In this document: positions 18,106 through 26,267 of the stretch, piece after piece
Layout of the letters: every line of letters begins with the position of its first letter
Numbering within the stretch: position 1 is the stretch's first letter
DNA from: Nocardioides bruguierae
GTDB taxonomy: Bacteria > Actinomycetota > Actinomycetes > Propionibacteriales > Nocardioidaceae
Direction of reading: 5' to 3'
Assembly: GCF_023656415.1 (NCBI RefSeq)
Contig: NZ_JAMOIL010000002.1
Location: forward strand, 186,001-250,000
Length of the DNA stretch: 64,000 nucleotides
The notes under the pieces: model-generated
The model's input: the letters and a program-made list of their open reading frames with translations, nothing else
Database searches by the model: none
Told to the model about the DNA's origin: nothing
Program-made: the position numbers and the translations under genes

Positions 18106-18723
18106 ATGAGGACCGCACCCCGCCCCCGCGCGCTCACCCGCACCGCCCGTGTCACCCCCGTCCCGGCGCCGGGCCGCGCACGGGGCCTGGTCCTGGTGCT
18201 GGGGCCAGTGCTCGCGCTGCTGCTCACCGCCTGCTCGGGGTCCGGCACCACGACGGCCGCCGACCCCGCGGCCCAGGACGACACCGGCGGCTCGACCGGC
18301 ACCGCCTCGTCCACCCCCGACCCGGGCACCGACCCGAGCACCAGCCCCACCGCCGAGCCGACGGTGGGCACCTACCCCGGCTTCGGGCCGACGTCGTACT
18401 CCTACACGCTGGTGGTGGGCTGCTTCTGCCCCGACGGCGGGTCGCCGGTGCGGGTCACCGTGGTCGACGACGAGGTGGTCTCGGCGGTCTACCTGCGCGG
18501 CGGCGGCCGCGGCGGCGTCGAGAAGGGGCAGGAAGCCCCCGCCTACCGCTGGGTGAGCCTCGACGACGTCATCGACGCCGCCAACGACACCGAGGCCGAC
18601 CAGGTGGTGGTGGACTGGCCCGACGGCCAGGACTTCCCGTCCGCGGTCGCCGTGGACACCGACGAGCGGATGGCCGACGAGGAGATCAGCTACCAGGTGC
18701 GCGACGTCGAGGTCACCGGCTGA
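18106..18723 (+). CDS. DUF6174 family lipoprotein
   Basis: A 205-residue predicted lipoprotein. A long basic N-region (1-27) leads to a hydrophobic stretch and the lipobox 'LLTAC' (Cys43). A Thr/Ser/Pro linker follows to about residue 85, then the globular domain: 'YSYTLVVGCFCPDGG', 'VRVTVVDDEVVSAVYL' and a C-terminal 'ISYQVRDVEVTG'. The Y.Y......C.C start and the two-strand repeat match the DUF6174 family, which is common in secreted or lipoprotein form; no function is known. ATG 18106 has AGGAG directly upstream. It is divergent from the MaoC gene. Confidence 0.8.
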   Translation: MRTAPRPRALTRTARVTPVPAPGRARGLVLVLGPVLALLLTACSGSGTTTAADPAAQDDTGGSTGTASSTPDPGTDPSTSPTAEPTVGTYPGFGPTSYSYTLVVGCFCPDGGSPVRVTVVDDEVVSAVYLRGGGRGGVEKGQEAPAYRWVSLDDVIDAANDTEADQVVVDWPDGQDFPSAVAVDTDERMADEEISYQVRDVEVTG

Positions 18724-18835
18724 CCCTCGGCGGGTCGGCCCTCGCTCGGCCCGGGTGCAAGAATGCCCACGCCCGCACCGCCCCATCGGCGTCGCGGGCA
18801 CCGACGACGAGCGAGATCTGACGAGAGGCGGCGAC

Positions 18836-19999
18836 GTGGCCAAGCGGGTGTTCCTGCACGTGGGGACGATGAAGTCGGGGACGACGTTCCTGCAGTCCCT
18901 CACCTGGAAGCACCGTGACGCCCTGGAGGAGCGCGGACTCCTGCTGCCCGGCGAGCGGCTGCTGCGGCACTTCCACTGCTCGGCGATCGTCTGCCAGCGG
19001 CAGGAGGTGCTCGACGAGCTGACCCCCGAGGAGCTGGGCACCTGGGACCGGCTGCTGGAGCAGGTCCGCACCTTCGACGGCGACGCCTTCATCGGCCACG
19101 AGCTGTTCTCCCCCGCCACCGCCGAGCAGGCCGCGGGCGCCCTCGCGGACCTCGCGAAGGTCGCCGACGAGGTGCACGTCGTGCTCACGATGCGCGACCT
19201 CGCCCGCCAGCTGCCCTCGCACTGGCAGCAGATGGTGAAGTCGGGCAGCTCGGCGACCCTGGCGGGGTACGCCGAGACGATCGAGGCCGACCGGTCCGAC
19301 CGGTTCTGGACCTTCCACGACGCCCCGCGCATCCTCGACCGCTGGACCCAGGGCGTGCCGACCGAGCGCGTCCACCTCGTCGTCATCCCGAAGAAGGCCC
19401 CCTCCGACTGGCTGTGGCGCGAGTTCCTGGGCGTCATGGGCGTCTCCTCCGAGGGCCTCGACCACACCTCCGACAACGCCAACGAGTCGCTCGACCTGGG
19501 CGGCGTCGAGGTGATGCGTCGCCTCCAGGCCGCCATCCCCGACGAGGAGCACGGCCTCACCATGCGCCGGCTCACCAAGGACTTCGTGACCCGGCGGGTG
19601 CTGGCCCCAGTGGGCAACGGCACCAAGTTCGTCACCCCGCCCGCGGCCCACGCGTTCATGGCCGAGGTCGCCGGCACGACCACCGAGGAGCTGCGCGGGC
19701 GCGGGCACCACGTGGTCGGGGACCTCGACGACCTGCTCGTCGACCCGACTCCTCCGACGGGCCGCACCACCGAGGACGTCACCGAGGAGGAGGTGGCCTC
19801 CGTCGCGGTGGCCGCCCTGGCCCGGATGGTCGTGCACGAGCGTCACCAGCGCGACGAGATCGCCACGCTCGTGGGGCAGCGCAAGCGGCTGCGGGGCCGC
19901 GTCGAGGCGCTCGAGCGTCGGCCCGCCCCGGCCGAGGCTCCCCTCTCGACGTACCGCCGGGCCCGCCGCGCCCTCGGCCGCCGCCTGCGCCGGGGCTGA
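18836..19999 (+). CDS. Sulfotransferase-like protein, paralogue 1
   Basis: A 387-residue cytoplasmic protein and first of three tandem paralogues. It begins 'VAKRVFLHVGTMKSGTTFLQ': the 5'-phosphosulfate loop of sulfotransferases, with the lysine that contacts PAPS in 'MKSGTT'. A second motif 'MRDLARQLPSHWQQ' sits where the 3'-phosphate-binding Arg is expected, and the fold ends with a helical region. The C-terminus (about 330-387) is a basic coiled coil not shared with the other copies. By fold it should transfer sulfate from PAPS to a hydroxyl or amine; the acceptor is unknown. The GTG at 18836 is chosen because the P-loop then lies at the N-terminus, with GAGAGGCGG a few bases before it. 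An AAGAAT -10-like box after TGC lies at 18759-18764. Confidence 0.72.
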   Translation: MAKRVFLHVGTMKSGTTFLQSLTWKHRDALEERGLLLPGERLLRHFHCSAIVCQRQEVLDELTPEELGTWDRLLEQVRTFDGDAFIGHELFSPATAEQAAGALADLAKVADEVHVVLTMRDLARQLPSHWQQMVKSGSSATLAGYAETIEADRSDRFWTFHDAPRILDRWTQGVPTERVHLVVIPKKAPSDWLWREFLGVMGVSSEGLDHTSDNANESLDLGGVEVMRRLQAAIPDEEHGLTMRRLTKDFVTRRVLAPVGNGTKFVTPPAAHAFMAEVAGTTTEELRGRGHHVVGDLDDLLVDPTPPTGRTTEDVTEEEVASVAVAALARMVVHERHQRDEIATLVGQRKRLRGRVEALERRPAPAEAPLSTYRRARRALGRRLRRG

Positions 20000-20005
20000 G
20001 GCCGC

Positions 20006-21076
20006 GTGGCCGAGCGCGTCGTCCTGCACGTCGGGCTGATGAAGTCCGGCACGACCTACCTCCAGGGGCTGCTCGAGCGGAACCAGGAGCGGCTGCTCGG
20101 CCACGGCGTCCTCTTCCCCGGCCCCACGTGGGACGTGCAGGCCCGCGCCGTCAACGACCTGCTCGGCCTCACCCACTGCGAGCCCGGTGACTGGGCGCGC
20201 ACGCGCGACGCGCTGCTCGCCCACCCGGGCACCTCGCTGCTCTCCATGGAGTTCCTCGCCAACCTCGGCGCGCCCGGCATCCGCGGCCTCGTCGCGGAGC
20301 TGGCGCCGGCGCCCGTGGAGGTCGTGATCACCGCCCGCGACCTCGGCCGCGGCGTGCCCGCCCTGTGGCAGGAGAGCTGCAAGAACAGGCGGACGTGGAC
20401 GTGGGAGGAGTACGTCGAGGGCGTCCGCACCGGCGAGGACCGGCCCGGCCCGGGCCGCCACTTCTGGCGCCGCGCCGCCTACGGCCGGATCGCGCGGCGC
20501 TGGGCCACCGAGGTGGGTGCCGACCGCGTCACCGTGGTCGTGGTGCCGCCGCCCGGCGCCGGCCCCACGGCGCTGTGGGACCGGTTCCGCGAGGCCTCCG
20601 GCCTGCCCGCCGACGACTGGCTGCCGCCCGCACGCGCCAACGAGTCGCTCGGCCCCGCGCAGGCCCTGCTGATGCGCAGGCTCAACGAGGGCGCCGGGGA
20701 CCTGGGCGGGGAGCAGTACCGCCAGCGGTTCAAGGCGCTGGCCAAGCACACCCTCGGCGAGCAGGACGAGGCGGGGCGGATCGGCTTCACCGTGCCGCCG
20801 TGGCTGCACGCACGCTCCCGCGAGGAGGTCGGGACGCTGGAGGCCGCCGGCATCCGCGTCGTCGGTGACCTCGCCGACCTCGCGCCGCTGGACACGCCCG
20901 GCACCGACCCCACCGAGGTGCCGGTGGGCGACGTGCTCGCCGCCGGCGTCCGGGCCCTCGACACGCTGCTGCGCGAGGGCGACGACGCCGTCCGACCGGC
21001 CGCCGAGCGCAGCGGCACCGAGGGCGTCCACCGCTGGGCCCCGCGGCGGCCGGGAGGGGACCGCCCGCGCCCCTGA
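20006..21076 (+). CDS. Sulfotransferase-like protein, paralogue 2
   Basis: A 356-residue protein that starts 6 bases after paralogue 1. The P-loop 'HVGLMKSGTTYLQ' lies at about 8-20, followed by 'NQERLLGHGVLFP'. The shared motif 'ARDLGRGVPALWQE' is near 110-125, and 'ANESLGPAQALLMRRLNE' and 'GFTVPPWLH' lie in the C-terminal half, all repeated in paralogue 3. The three genes are thus one family with strong selection on the nucleotide-binding and acceptor regions. It has no signal peptide or membrane segment. The GTG at 20006 overlaps no upstream gene; translational coupling to copy 1 is likely because spacing is so short. Confidence 0.72.
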   Translation: MAERVVLHVGLMKSGTTYLQGLLERNQERLLGHGVLFPGPTWDVQARAVNDLLGLTHCEPGDWARTRDALLAHPGTSLLSMEFLANLGAPGIRGLVAELAPAPVEVVITARDLGRGVPALWQESCKNRRTWTWEEYVEGVRTGEDRPGPGRHFWRRAAYGRIARRWATEVGADRVTVVVVPPPGAGPTALWDRFREASGLPADDWLPPARANESLGPAQALLMRRLNEGAGDLGGEQYRQRFKALAKHTLGEQDEAGRIGFTVPPWLHARSREEVGTLEAAGIRVVGDLADLAPLDTPGTDPTEVPVGDVLAAGVRALDTLLREGDDAVRPAAERSGTEGVHRWAPRRPGGDRPRP

Positions 21077-21150
21077 GGGGCCCAGCGCGGTGTGCCAGAA
21101 TGCGCCGGACCCGGGCGGACCCGCCCGGGCCGCCACGGGGAAGGATGTCC

Positions 21151-22233
21151 ATGGGCAAGCGGGTGGTCCTGCACGTCGGCCTGATGAAGTCGGGGACGAC
21201 GTACCTCCAGTCGTTGATGGAGGCCAACCACCAGCGACTGCTGGACCAGGGCGTGCTGTTCCCGACGCCGTGGGCCGTGCAGACCCGGGGCGTCTCGGAG
21301 TTCCTCGAGCTGCCCCTCCAGCGCTTCCCCGGGGCCTGGGAGAAGCTGCGCTCGCGCATCCTCGAGCACGAGGGGGACACCGTGGTGATCTCCATGGAGT
21401 ACCTCGGCCCCGCCAAGGTGGAGGTCATCCGCCGCCTGCGCGAGGAGCTGCCCGGGTGCGACGTGCACGCGGTCATCACCGTGCGCGACCTCGGCCGCGG
21501 CATCCCCGCCATGTGGCAGGAGACCATCAAGAACCGTCGCAGCTGGGGCTGGAGCGAGTACCTCGAGGGCATCGCCGCCAAGGGCGCGAAGCAGCCGCCC
21601 GCAGGCGCCCAGTTCTGGCGTCAGCAGGGCTTCGGCCGCGCCGTCACCCGCTGGGCGGAGGCCCTCGGCAAGGAGAACGTCACCGTCGTGACGATCCCGC
21701 AGCCCGGCGCGCCCCAGACCGTGCTGTGGGACCGCTTCCGCGAGGTCGCCGGCATCACCGAGGACGAGTTCGCCCCGCCCTCGCGCAGCAACACCTCGCT
21801 CGGCCTGCACTCCACGCTGCTCATGCGGCTGCTCAACGAGCGCACCGAGGACCTCACGCGCGACCAGTACCGCCACCGCTACAAGGCCCTCTCGAAGCAC
21901 ACGCTGGGCGCGCACGCCCGCGAGGAGGCCAAGCTCGGCTTCACCGTGCCCGGCTGGCTGCGTCGGCGCACGAAGAACGAGGTGCAGCTCGTCCGCAAGT
22001 CCGGCGTCCGGGTGATCGGCGACCTGGAGGAGCTGACCCCGGTCGACACCCCCGGCGTGGAGCCCTCGGACGTCGACGACGCGGCCGTGCTGGACGCCGC
22101 CGTGCACGCCCTCGACGTGATCCTGCGCGAGGGCGAGGACGCCTTGCGACCCCAGGGCAAGCGCACGCACGACGGCGGCACGCACCCCTGGGACCCCGCG
22201 GCCGGCGAGAAGACCGGCTCCGACGAGGGCTGA
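21151..22233 (+). CDS. Sulfotransferase-like protein, paralogue 3
   Basis: A 360-residue paralogue, closest to copy 2. It begins 'MGKRVVLHVGLMKSGTTYLQ', the 5'-phosphosulfate loop, then 'ITVRDLGRGIPAMWQE' and, further on, 'TVVTIPQPGAPQTVLWDRFRE' and 'SNTSLGLHSTLLMRLLNE'. The middle half carries more lysine than the others. ATG 21151 is chosen because GGGGAAGG lies 6 bases upstream; ATG 21145 would be too close to it. A CAGAAT box after TGC at about 21094-21099 resembles that upstream of copy 1, so this gene may also have its own promoter. The acceptor is unknown. Confidence 0.72.
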   Translation: MGKRVVLHVGLMKSGTTYLQSLMEANHQRLLDQGVLFPTPWAVQTRGVSEFLELPLQRFPGAWEKLRSRILEHEGDTVVISMEYLGPAKVEVIRRLREELPGCDVHAVITVRDLGRGIPAMWQETIKNRRSWGWSEYLEGIAAKGAKQPPAGAQFWRQQGFGRAVTRWAEALGKENVTVVTIPQPGAPQTVLWDRFREVAGITEDEFAPPSRSNTSLGLHSTLLMRLLNERTEDLTRDQYRHRYKALSKHTLGAHAREEAKLGFTVPGWLRRRTKNEVQLVRKSGVRVIGDLEELTPVDTPGVEPSDVDDAAVLDAAVHALDVILREGEDALRPQGKRTHDGGTHPWDPAAGEKTGSDEG

Positions 22234-22281
22234 CCCGGCCCGGCCCCGGCCTGGCGACCGGGGCGGAGCCTGGGCCGGGGG

Positions 22282-23478
22282 TCAGCGCGGCAGCGCGTAG
22301 TCCTTGAGCAGCGCGCGGCCGATGATCATCTTCTGGATGTCGCTGGTGCCCTCACCGATGAGCATGAACGCGCTCTCGCGGTAGAGCCGCTCGATCTCGT
22401 ACTCCTTGGAGTACCCGTAGCCGCCGTGGATGCGGAACGACGCCTCGACGACCTCGTTGCAGTACTCGCTGGCCAGCATCTTGGCCATGCCTGCCTCGAC
22501 GTCCATCCGCTTGCCGGTGTCCTTGAGGCGTCCGGCACGCACCATCATCGTGTGGGCGGCCTCGACCTTGGTGGCCATCTCGGCGAGCCGGAACTGGATG
22601 GCCTGGTGCTGGGCGATCGGCTTGCCGAACGTCTCGCGCTGCTGGGCGTAGGCCACGGCCAGCTCGAAGGCGCGCCAGGCGATGCCGCAGGCACGAGCCG
22701 CGACGTTGACGCGGCCGACCTCGACGCCGTCCATCATCTGGTAGAAGCCCTTGCCGGGCTCGCCGCCGAGGACCTGGCCGGCACCGACGCGGTGGTCGTT
22801 GAAGACCGCCTCGGTGGTGTCGACGCCCTTGTAGCCCATCTTGTCGATCTTGCCGGGGATGGTGAGGCCGGGGGCGGTCTCGCCGAAGCCGGGCTCCTTC
22901 TCCACCAGGAACGTCGTCATGTTCTTGTAGACCGACTCGGCGCCCTCGTCGGTCCTCGTCAGCACGGCGATGAGGGTCGAGGTGCCGCCGTTGGTCAGCC
23001 ACATCTTCTGGCCGGTGATCGAGTAGGAGCCGTCGTCCAGGCGCGTGGCCTTCGTGGAGATGGCCGAGACGTCGGAGCCGAGGCCCGGCTCGGACATGGA
23101 GAAGGCGCCGCGGACCTCGCCGGTGGCCATCCGCGGCAGGTAGTGCTGCTTCTGCTCCTCGGTGCCGTGCTGCATCAGCATGTAGGCGACGATGAAGTGG
23201 GTGTTGATGACGCCGGAGACGCTCATCCAGCCGCGCGCGATCTCCTCCACGCACAGGGCGTAGGTCAGCAGGGACTCCCCCAGGCCGCCGTACTCCTCGG
23301 GGATCATCAGGCCGAAGACGCCGAGCTCCTTGAGGCCCTCGACGATCTCCGCGGGGTACTCGTCGGCGTGCTCCAGGTCGTTGGCGACCGGGATGATCTC
23401 CTTGTCCACGAAGGCCCGCACGGCCTTCAGGATCTCGGTCTGGTCCTCGGTGAGGCCCTCGGTCGAGCACAGACGCAT
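22282..23478 (-). CDS. Acyl-CoA dehydrogenase
   Basis: A 398-residue FAD enzyme that introduces the 2,3 double bond in acyl-CoA. The three-domain fold is complete: N-terminal helices, the central beta domain with 'FSMSEPGLGSDVSA' (FAD/substrate) and 'YSITGQKMWLTNGG', and the C-terminal helical domain with 'QRETFGKPIAQHQAIQ' and 'IHGGYGYSKEYEIER'. The catalytic Glu is expected at 376 in 'IGEGTSDIQ'. Length and motifs are those of short/medium-chain enzymes. ATG 23478 has AGGATGAG before it. It is convergent with the sulfotransferase-like genes. The AT-rich region upstream holds a palindrome that may be an operator. Confidence 0.93.
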   Translation of the reverse strand: MRLCSTEGLTEDQTEILKAVRAFVDKEIIPVANDLEHADEYPAEIVEGLKELGVFGLMIPEEYGGLGESLLTYALCVEEIARGWMSVSGVINTHFIVAYMLMQHGTEEQKQHYLPRMATGEVRGAFSMSEPGLGSDVSAISTKATRLDDGSYSITGQKMWLTNGGTSTLIAVLTRTDEGAESVYKNMTTFLVEKEPGFGETAPGLTIPGKIDKMGYKGVDTTEAVFNDHRVGAGQVLGGEPGKGFYQMMDGVEVGRVNVAARACGIAWRAFELAVAYAQQRETFGKPIAQHQAIQFRLAEMATKVEAAHTMMVRAGRLKDTGKRMDVEAGMAKMLASEYCNEVVEASFRIHGGYGYSKEYEIERLYRESAFMLIGEGTSDIQKMIIGRALLKDYALPR

Positions 23479-23564
23479 GGCTCATCCTCCACGGGTGGCG
23501 CCACCCGGGTCGCCCCGCGCGACGGCGCGTGGACGCCCGCACGGCGAAGTCGTCGGGTCGCGAG

Positions 23565-23587
23565 GACAGTATTACCGGCGGGTTAAC
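23565..23587 (-). promoter_or_regulatory. Promoter and palindromic operator candidate of the acyl-CoA dehydrogenase
   Basis: Within a GC-rich region, bases 23565-23587 form an AT-richer patch. TACTGT (23570-23565, minus strand) fits a -10 box, about 90 bases upstream of the ATG. The overlapping TTACCGGCGGGTTAAC (23572-23587) is an imperfect inverted repeat of TTACC and GGTTAA. TetR-type regulators of fatty-acid genes bind such sites; the assignment here is inference. Confidence 0.4.
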
Positions 23588-23640
23588 CACAGGAACCGCC
23601 CCGACGGTGACCCACGTCACTCGGAATGGTCCGCGGGCCC

Positions 23641-23658
23641 CGCCTGCCTGCCTGCCTG
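23641..23658. repeat. Tetranucleotide repeat (CTGC)4
   Basis: Four consecutive CTGC units lie in the gap between the acyl-CoA dehydrogenase and the fourth sulfotransferase-like gene, followed by further CTGC/CCTGCC fragments up to about 23680. It is non-coding and might vary between strains. Confidence 0.6.
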
Positions 23659-23686
23659 CCCTGGCCCGCCCTGCCTGCCCCGGCGG

Positions 23687-24877
23687 CTACACGCGGGGGT
23701 CGGGTCCCGGTGCCGGGGGCACGACCCCGCCGGGGCCGGCCTCCCGCACCCGCGGCTGCGCCGGGTACGGCCGCTGGAGGGCGGCGGCGCCGAGCGCGGG
23801 CCGGCGGTCACCGCCCGGCCGCTCGGCCGCCAGCACCGAGGCCACGAGCGCCTCGGGGTCCAGGTCCGCGGGCACCGGCTGGTCGGGCTCGGGGTCGCCG
23901 GCGCCGGCGCCGGCGACGAGGGGCTCCAGCGCCGCCGCGTCCCCGTGCACCGACCAGCCCGCGGCCCGCACCTCGGCCAGCCAGCCCTCGGAGGCCTCGC
24001 GCAGCAGCGGCGCCAGGGCGGCGGGCGCGAGCACGGGGACGTGGCCGGGCCGGCCCGCCCGCGCCGGCAGCACGGTCTCGGCCCACTCGCGCAGGACGAG
24101 CCGTTCCCGCGTGGCGCGGTCGACCCGGTCGCCGAGCAGCCGGTTGACCTCGCGCAGCGCGGCGACCTCGCCGGCACCGAGGCTGGGGTGGGCGCGCACG
24201 GGCACCCGGGCGTCGATCGCGGAGTCGTCGATCGCGCACGCCTGCGCGAACCGCGTCCACAGCATCTCCGGGGCGGCGCCGCGCGGTGGGACCACCACGA
24301 GGTGGCCACGGTCGGCGGGCAGGCCGGCGGTCCAGCGACGCAGGGTGTCGGCCAGGTCCTGGGCGTGCCAGAAGCCGGGGCGACGGCCGCCGTCGTCCGG
24401 GCCGGCGTCGCGGCCGGTGTCCGCCCGCAGCTCGGTCTCGACCACCTCCGCGAAGGTGGTCGTGGAGCCGGCCTCGACGCGCTCCTGCCAGTGCGTGACG
24501 GCCTGTCGGCCGAGGTCCCGCGCCGTCACGGCGACGTGCACCTCGAGCCCGTCCAGCGCCTCGATCGCCCAGGCGACCTGCTCGGGCGTGGCGCCGGAGA
24601 GCAGGGGGTGGCTGATCACCGCGTTGCCGCCGGTGCGGCTGCAGAACTCGCGGGCCCGGTCGGCCAGGGCCCGCCAGGTGCCGGCCACCTCGGCGCGGCC
24701 CAGCCCCAGCGCGGGGCGACCCCCGCGGACCTCGGCGGCACCCTCGCGCTGCGCGTCCGGGTGGACGAACGGGAAGACCGTGCCGGCCACGCGCAGTCGC
24801 TCGCGCTGGTCGGCCATGAGGTTCTCGAGGTAGGACGTGCCTGCCCGGGACAGGCCGACGTGGAGGGTGACGCGCAC
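23687..24877 (-). CDS. Sulfotransferase-like protein, divergent paralogue 4
   Basis: A 396-residue protein that begins 'VRVTLHVGLSRAGTSYLE', a degenerate copy of the P-loop in paralogues 1-3: the lysine of 'MKSGTT' is replaced by Arg ('SRAGTS'). The 'TARDLGRQAVTHWQE' motif is kept, as are 'VVVPPRG' and 'LGAGEVAALREVNRLLG'. It is longer, with an Asp/Pro/Gly-rich C-terminus. The loss of the PAPS-contacting lysine makes activity uncertain. The GTG at 24877 is taken as the start because the loop is then N-terminal; CACGAT 6 bases upstream could serve as a -10 box. It lies on the opposite strand from the other three, across the acyl-CoA dehydrogenase. Confidence 0.68.
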   Translation of the reverse strand: MRVTLHVGLSRAGTSYLENLMADQRERLRVAGTVFPFVHPDAQREGAAEVRGGRPALGLGRAEVAGTWRALADRAREFCSRTGGNAVISHPLLSGATPEQVAWAIEALDGLEVHVAVTARDLGRQAVTHWQERVEAGSTTTFAEVVETELRADTGRDAGPDDGGRRPGFWHAQDLADTLRRWTAGLPADRGHLVVVPPRGAAPEMLWTRFAQACAIDDSAIDARVPVRAHPSLGAGEVAALREVNRLLGDRVDRATRERLVLREWAETVLPARAGRPGHVPVLAPAALAPLLREASEGWLAEVRAAGWSVHGDAAALEPLVAGAGAGDPEPDQPVPADLDPEALVASVLAAERPGGDRRPALGAAALQRPYPAQPRVREAGPGGVVPPAPGPDPRV

Positions 24878-24953
24878 GTCGCCATCGTGCCACGCGCGGC
24901 CGGGCGGCGAGCAGGCGCGCACGGCCCGGACGACCGGGTGGGGCCGCGGACGA

Positions 24954-24959
24954 TAGCGT
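24954..24959 (+). promoter_or_regulatory. -10 box for the leaderless MgtE-like gene
   Basis: TAGCGT ends 6 bases before the GTG at 24966, with no ribosome-binding site between. Confidence 0.5.
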
Positions 24960-24965
24960 TGGGTC

Positions 24966-26267
24966 GTGAGCAGCAGCCCGTCCCGCGTCTACGTCGCCCG
25001 GCTCGTGGGTCTGCCGGTCTTCGACCCGCAGGGCGAGCAGGTGGGCAAGGTGCGCGACCTCGTGGCGGCCGTGCGCTCGGAGGAGCACCAGCCCCGCGTC
25101 CTCGGCCTCGTCCTCGAGGTCTTCGGCCGCCGCCGGATCTTCGTGCCGATGACGCGGGTGACCAACGTGGACGCCGAGCGCGTGTACACCACCGGCCTGC
25201 TCAACATGCGCCGCTTCGAGCAGCGCTCCACCGAGACCCTGGTGATCGGCCAGATGCTCGACCGCACCGTCACCATCAAGGAGACCGGCGCCTCCGGCGT
25301 CGTCTACGACGTGGGCATGGAGCAAGCCCGCAACCGCGACTGGGTGATCTCGCGCATCGCGCTCCAGGAGCCCGGCAAGGGTCTGCGCCGCCGCGGGCAG
25401 ACGCACGTGGTCGAGTGGCGCGACGTCGAGGGCCTCAGCCGGCGCGAGGCCGCGCAGGGCGCCACGCACCTGCTGCACGCGCTGAACGAGATGCGCGCGG
25501 CCGACGCCGCCACGATGATCCACGAGCTGCCGCCGGAGCGACGTACCGCCGTGGTCAGCGCGCTGGGCGACGAGCGGCTCGCCGAGGTGCTCGAGGAGCT
25601 CAGCGAGGACGACCAGGTCGAGATCCTCTCCGCCCTGGAGGACGAGCGGGCGGCCGACGTCCTGGAGGAGATGAGCCCGGACGACGCGGCCGACCTCATC
25701 GCTGAGCTGCCCCCGGACACCGCCCAGGCCCTGCTGGAGCTCATGGAGCCGGAGGAGGCCGAGGACGTCAAGCGCCTGATGTCCTACGTGGAGGACACCG
25801 CCGGCGCGATGATGACGCCGGAGCCGGTGGTCCTCGCGCCGGACGCGACGATCGCCGAGGCGCTGGCGCACCTGCGCCGCCCGGACCTCACGCCGTCGCT
25901 GGCCTCGCAGGTCTACGTCTGCCGCACTCCCCTGGAGACGCCGACCGGCAAGTTCCTCGGGGTCGCGCACATCCAGCGCCTGCTGCGCGAGCCGCCCTCG
26001 ACCCTGATCGGCGGCGTGCTCGACGACGAGATGGAGCCCATGCGCCCCGAGGCGGGCAAGGACGACGTCGCCGCCTACCTGGCCACCTACAACCTCGTCG
26101 CCGCCGCCGTCGTGGACGAGGCGGGGCACCTGCTCGGTGCGGTCACCGTCGACGACCTGCTCGACCACCTGCTGCCCGAGGGCTGGCGCGACGCCGCGCC
26201 CCGGCGCGGCTCGATCCCCACGGCACCGACGCCGCTGGGCCGGCCCCAGGGAGGACGTCGTGGCTGA
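24966..26267 (+). CDS. MgtE-like protein with PRC barrel, MgtE_N and CBS domains, without membrane domain
   Basis: A 433-residue cytoplasmic protein. Residues about 8-65 form a PRC-barrel ('GLPVFDPQGEQVGKVRDLV'); about 165-275 form the MgtE N-terminal helical domain with repeats such as 'ALGDERLAEVLEELSEDDQ' and 'SPDDAADLIAELP'; about 280-400 hold a pair of CBS motifs ('MMTPEPVVLAPDATIAEAL', 'AVTVDDLLDHLLPEGW'). The transmembrane Mg2+ channel of true MgtE is absent, so it may sense Mg2+ or nucleotide and act on another protein. The GTG at 24966 fits a leaderless start. The next gene (DUF1003) overlaps by 8 bases. It corresponds to mycobacterial Rv1232c. Confidence 0.85.
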   Translation: MSSSPSRVYVARLVGLPVFDPQGEQVGKVRDLVAAVRSEEHQPRVLGLVLEVFGRRRIFVPMTRVTNVDAERVYTTGLLNMRRFEQRSTETLVIGQMLDRTVTIKETGASGVVYDVGMEQARNRDWVISRIALQEPGKGLRRRGQTHVVEWRDVEGLSRREAAQGATHLLHALNEMRAADAATMIHELPPERRTAVVSALGDERLAEVLEELSEDDQVEILSALEDERAADVLEEMSPDDAADLIAELPPDTAQALLELMEPEEAEDVKRLMSYVEDTAGAMMTPEPVVLAPDATIAEALAHLRRPDLTPSLASQVYVCRTPLETPTGKFLGVAHIQRLLREPPSTLIGGVLDDEMEPMRPEAGKDDVAAYLATYNLVAAAVVDEAGHLLGAVTVDDLLDHLLPEGWRDAAPRRGSIPTAPTPLGRPQGGRRG

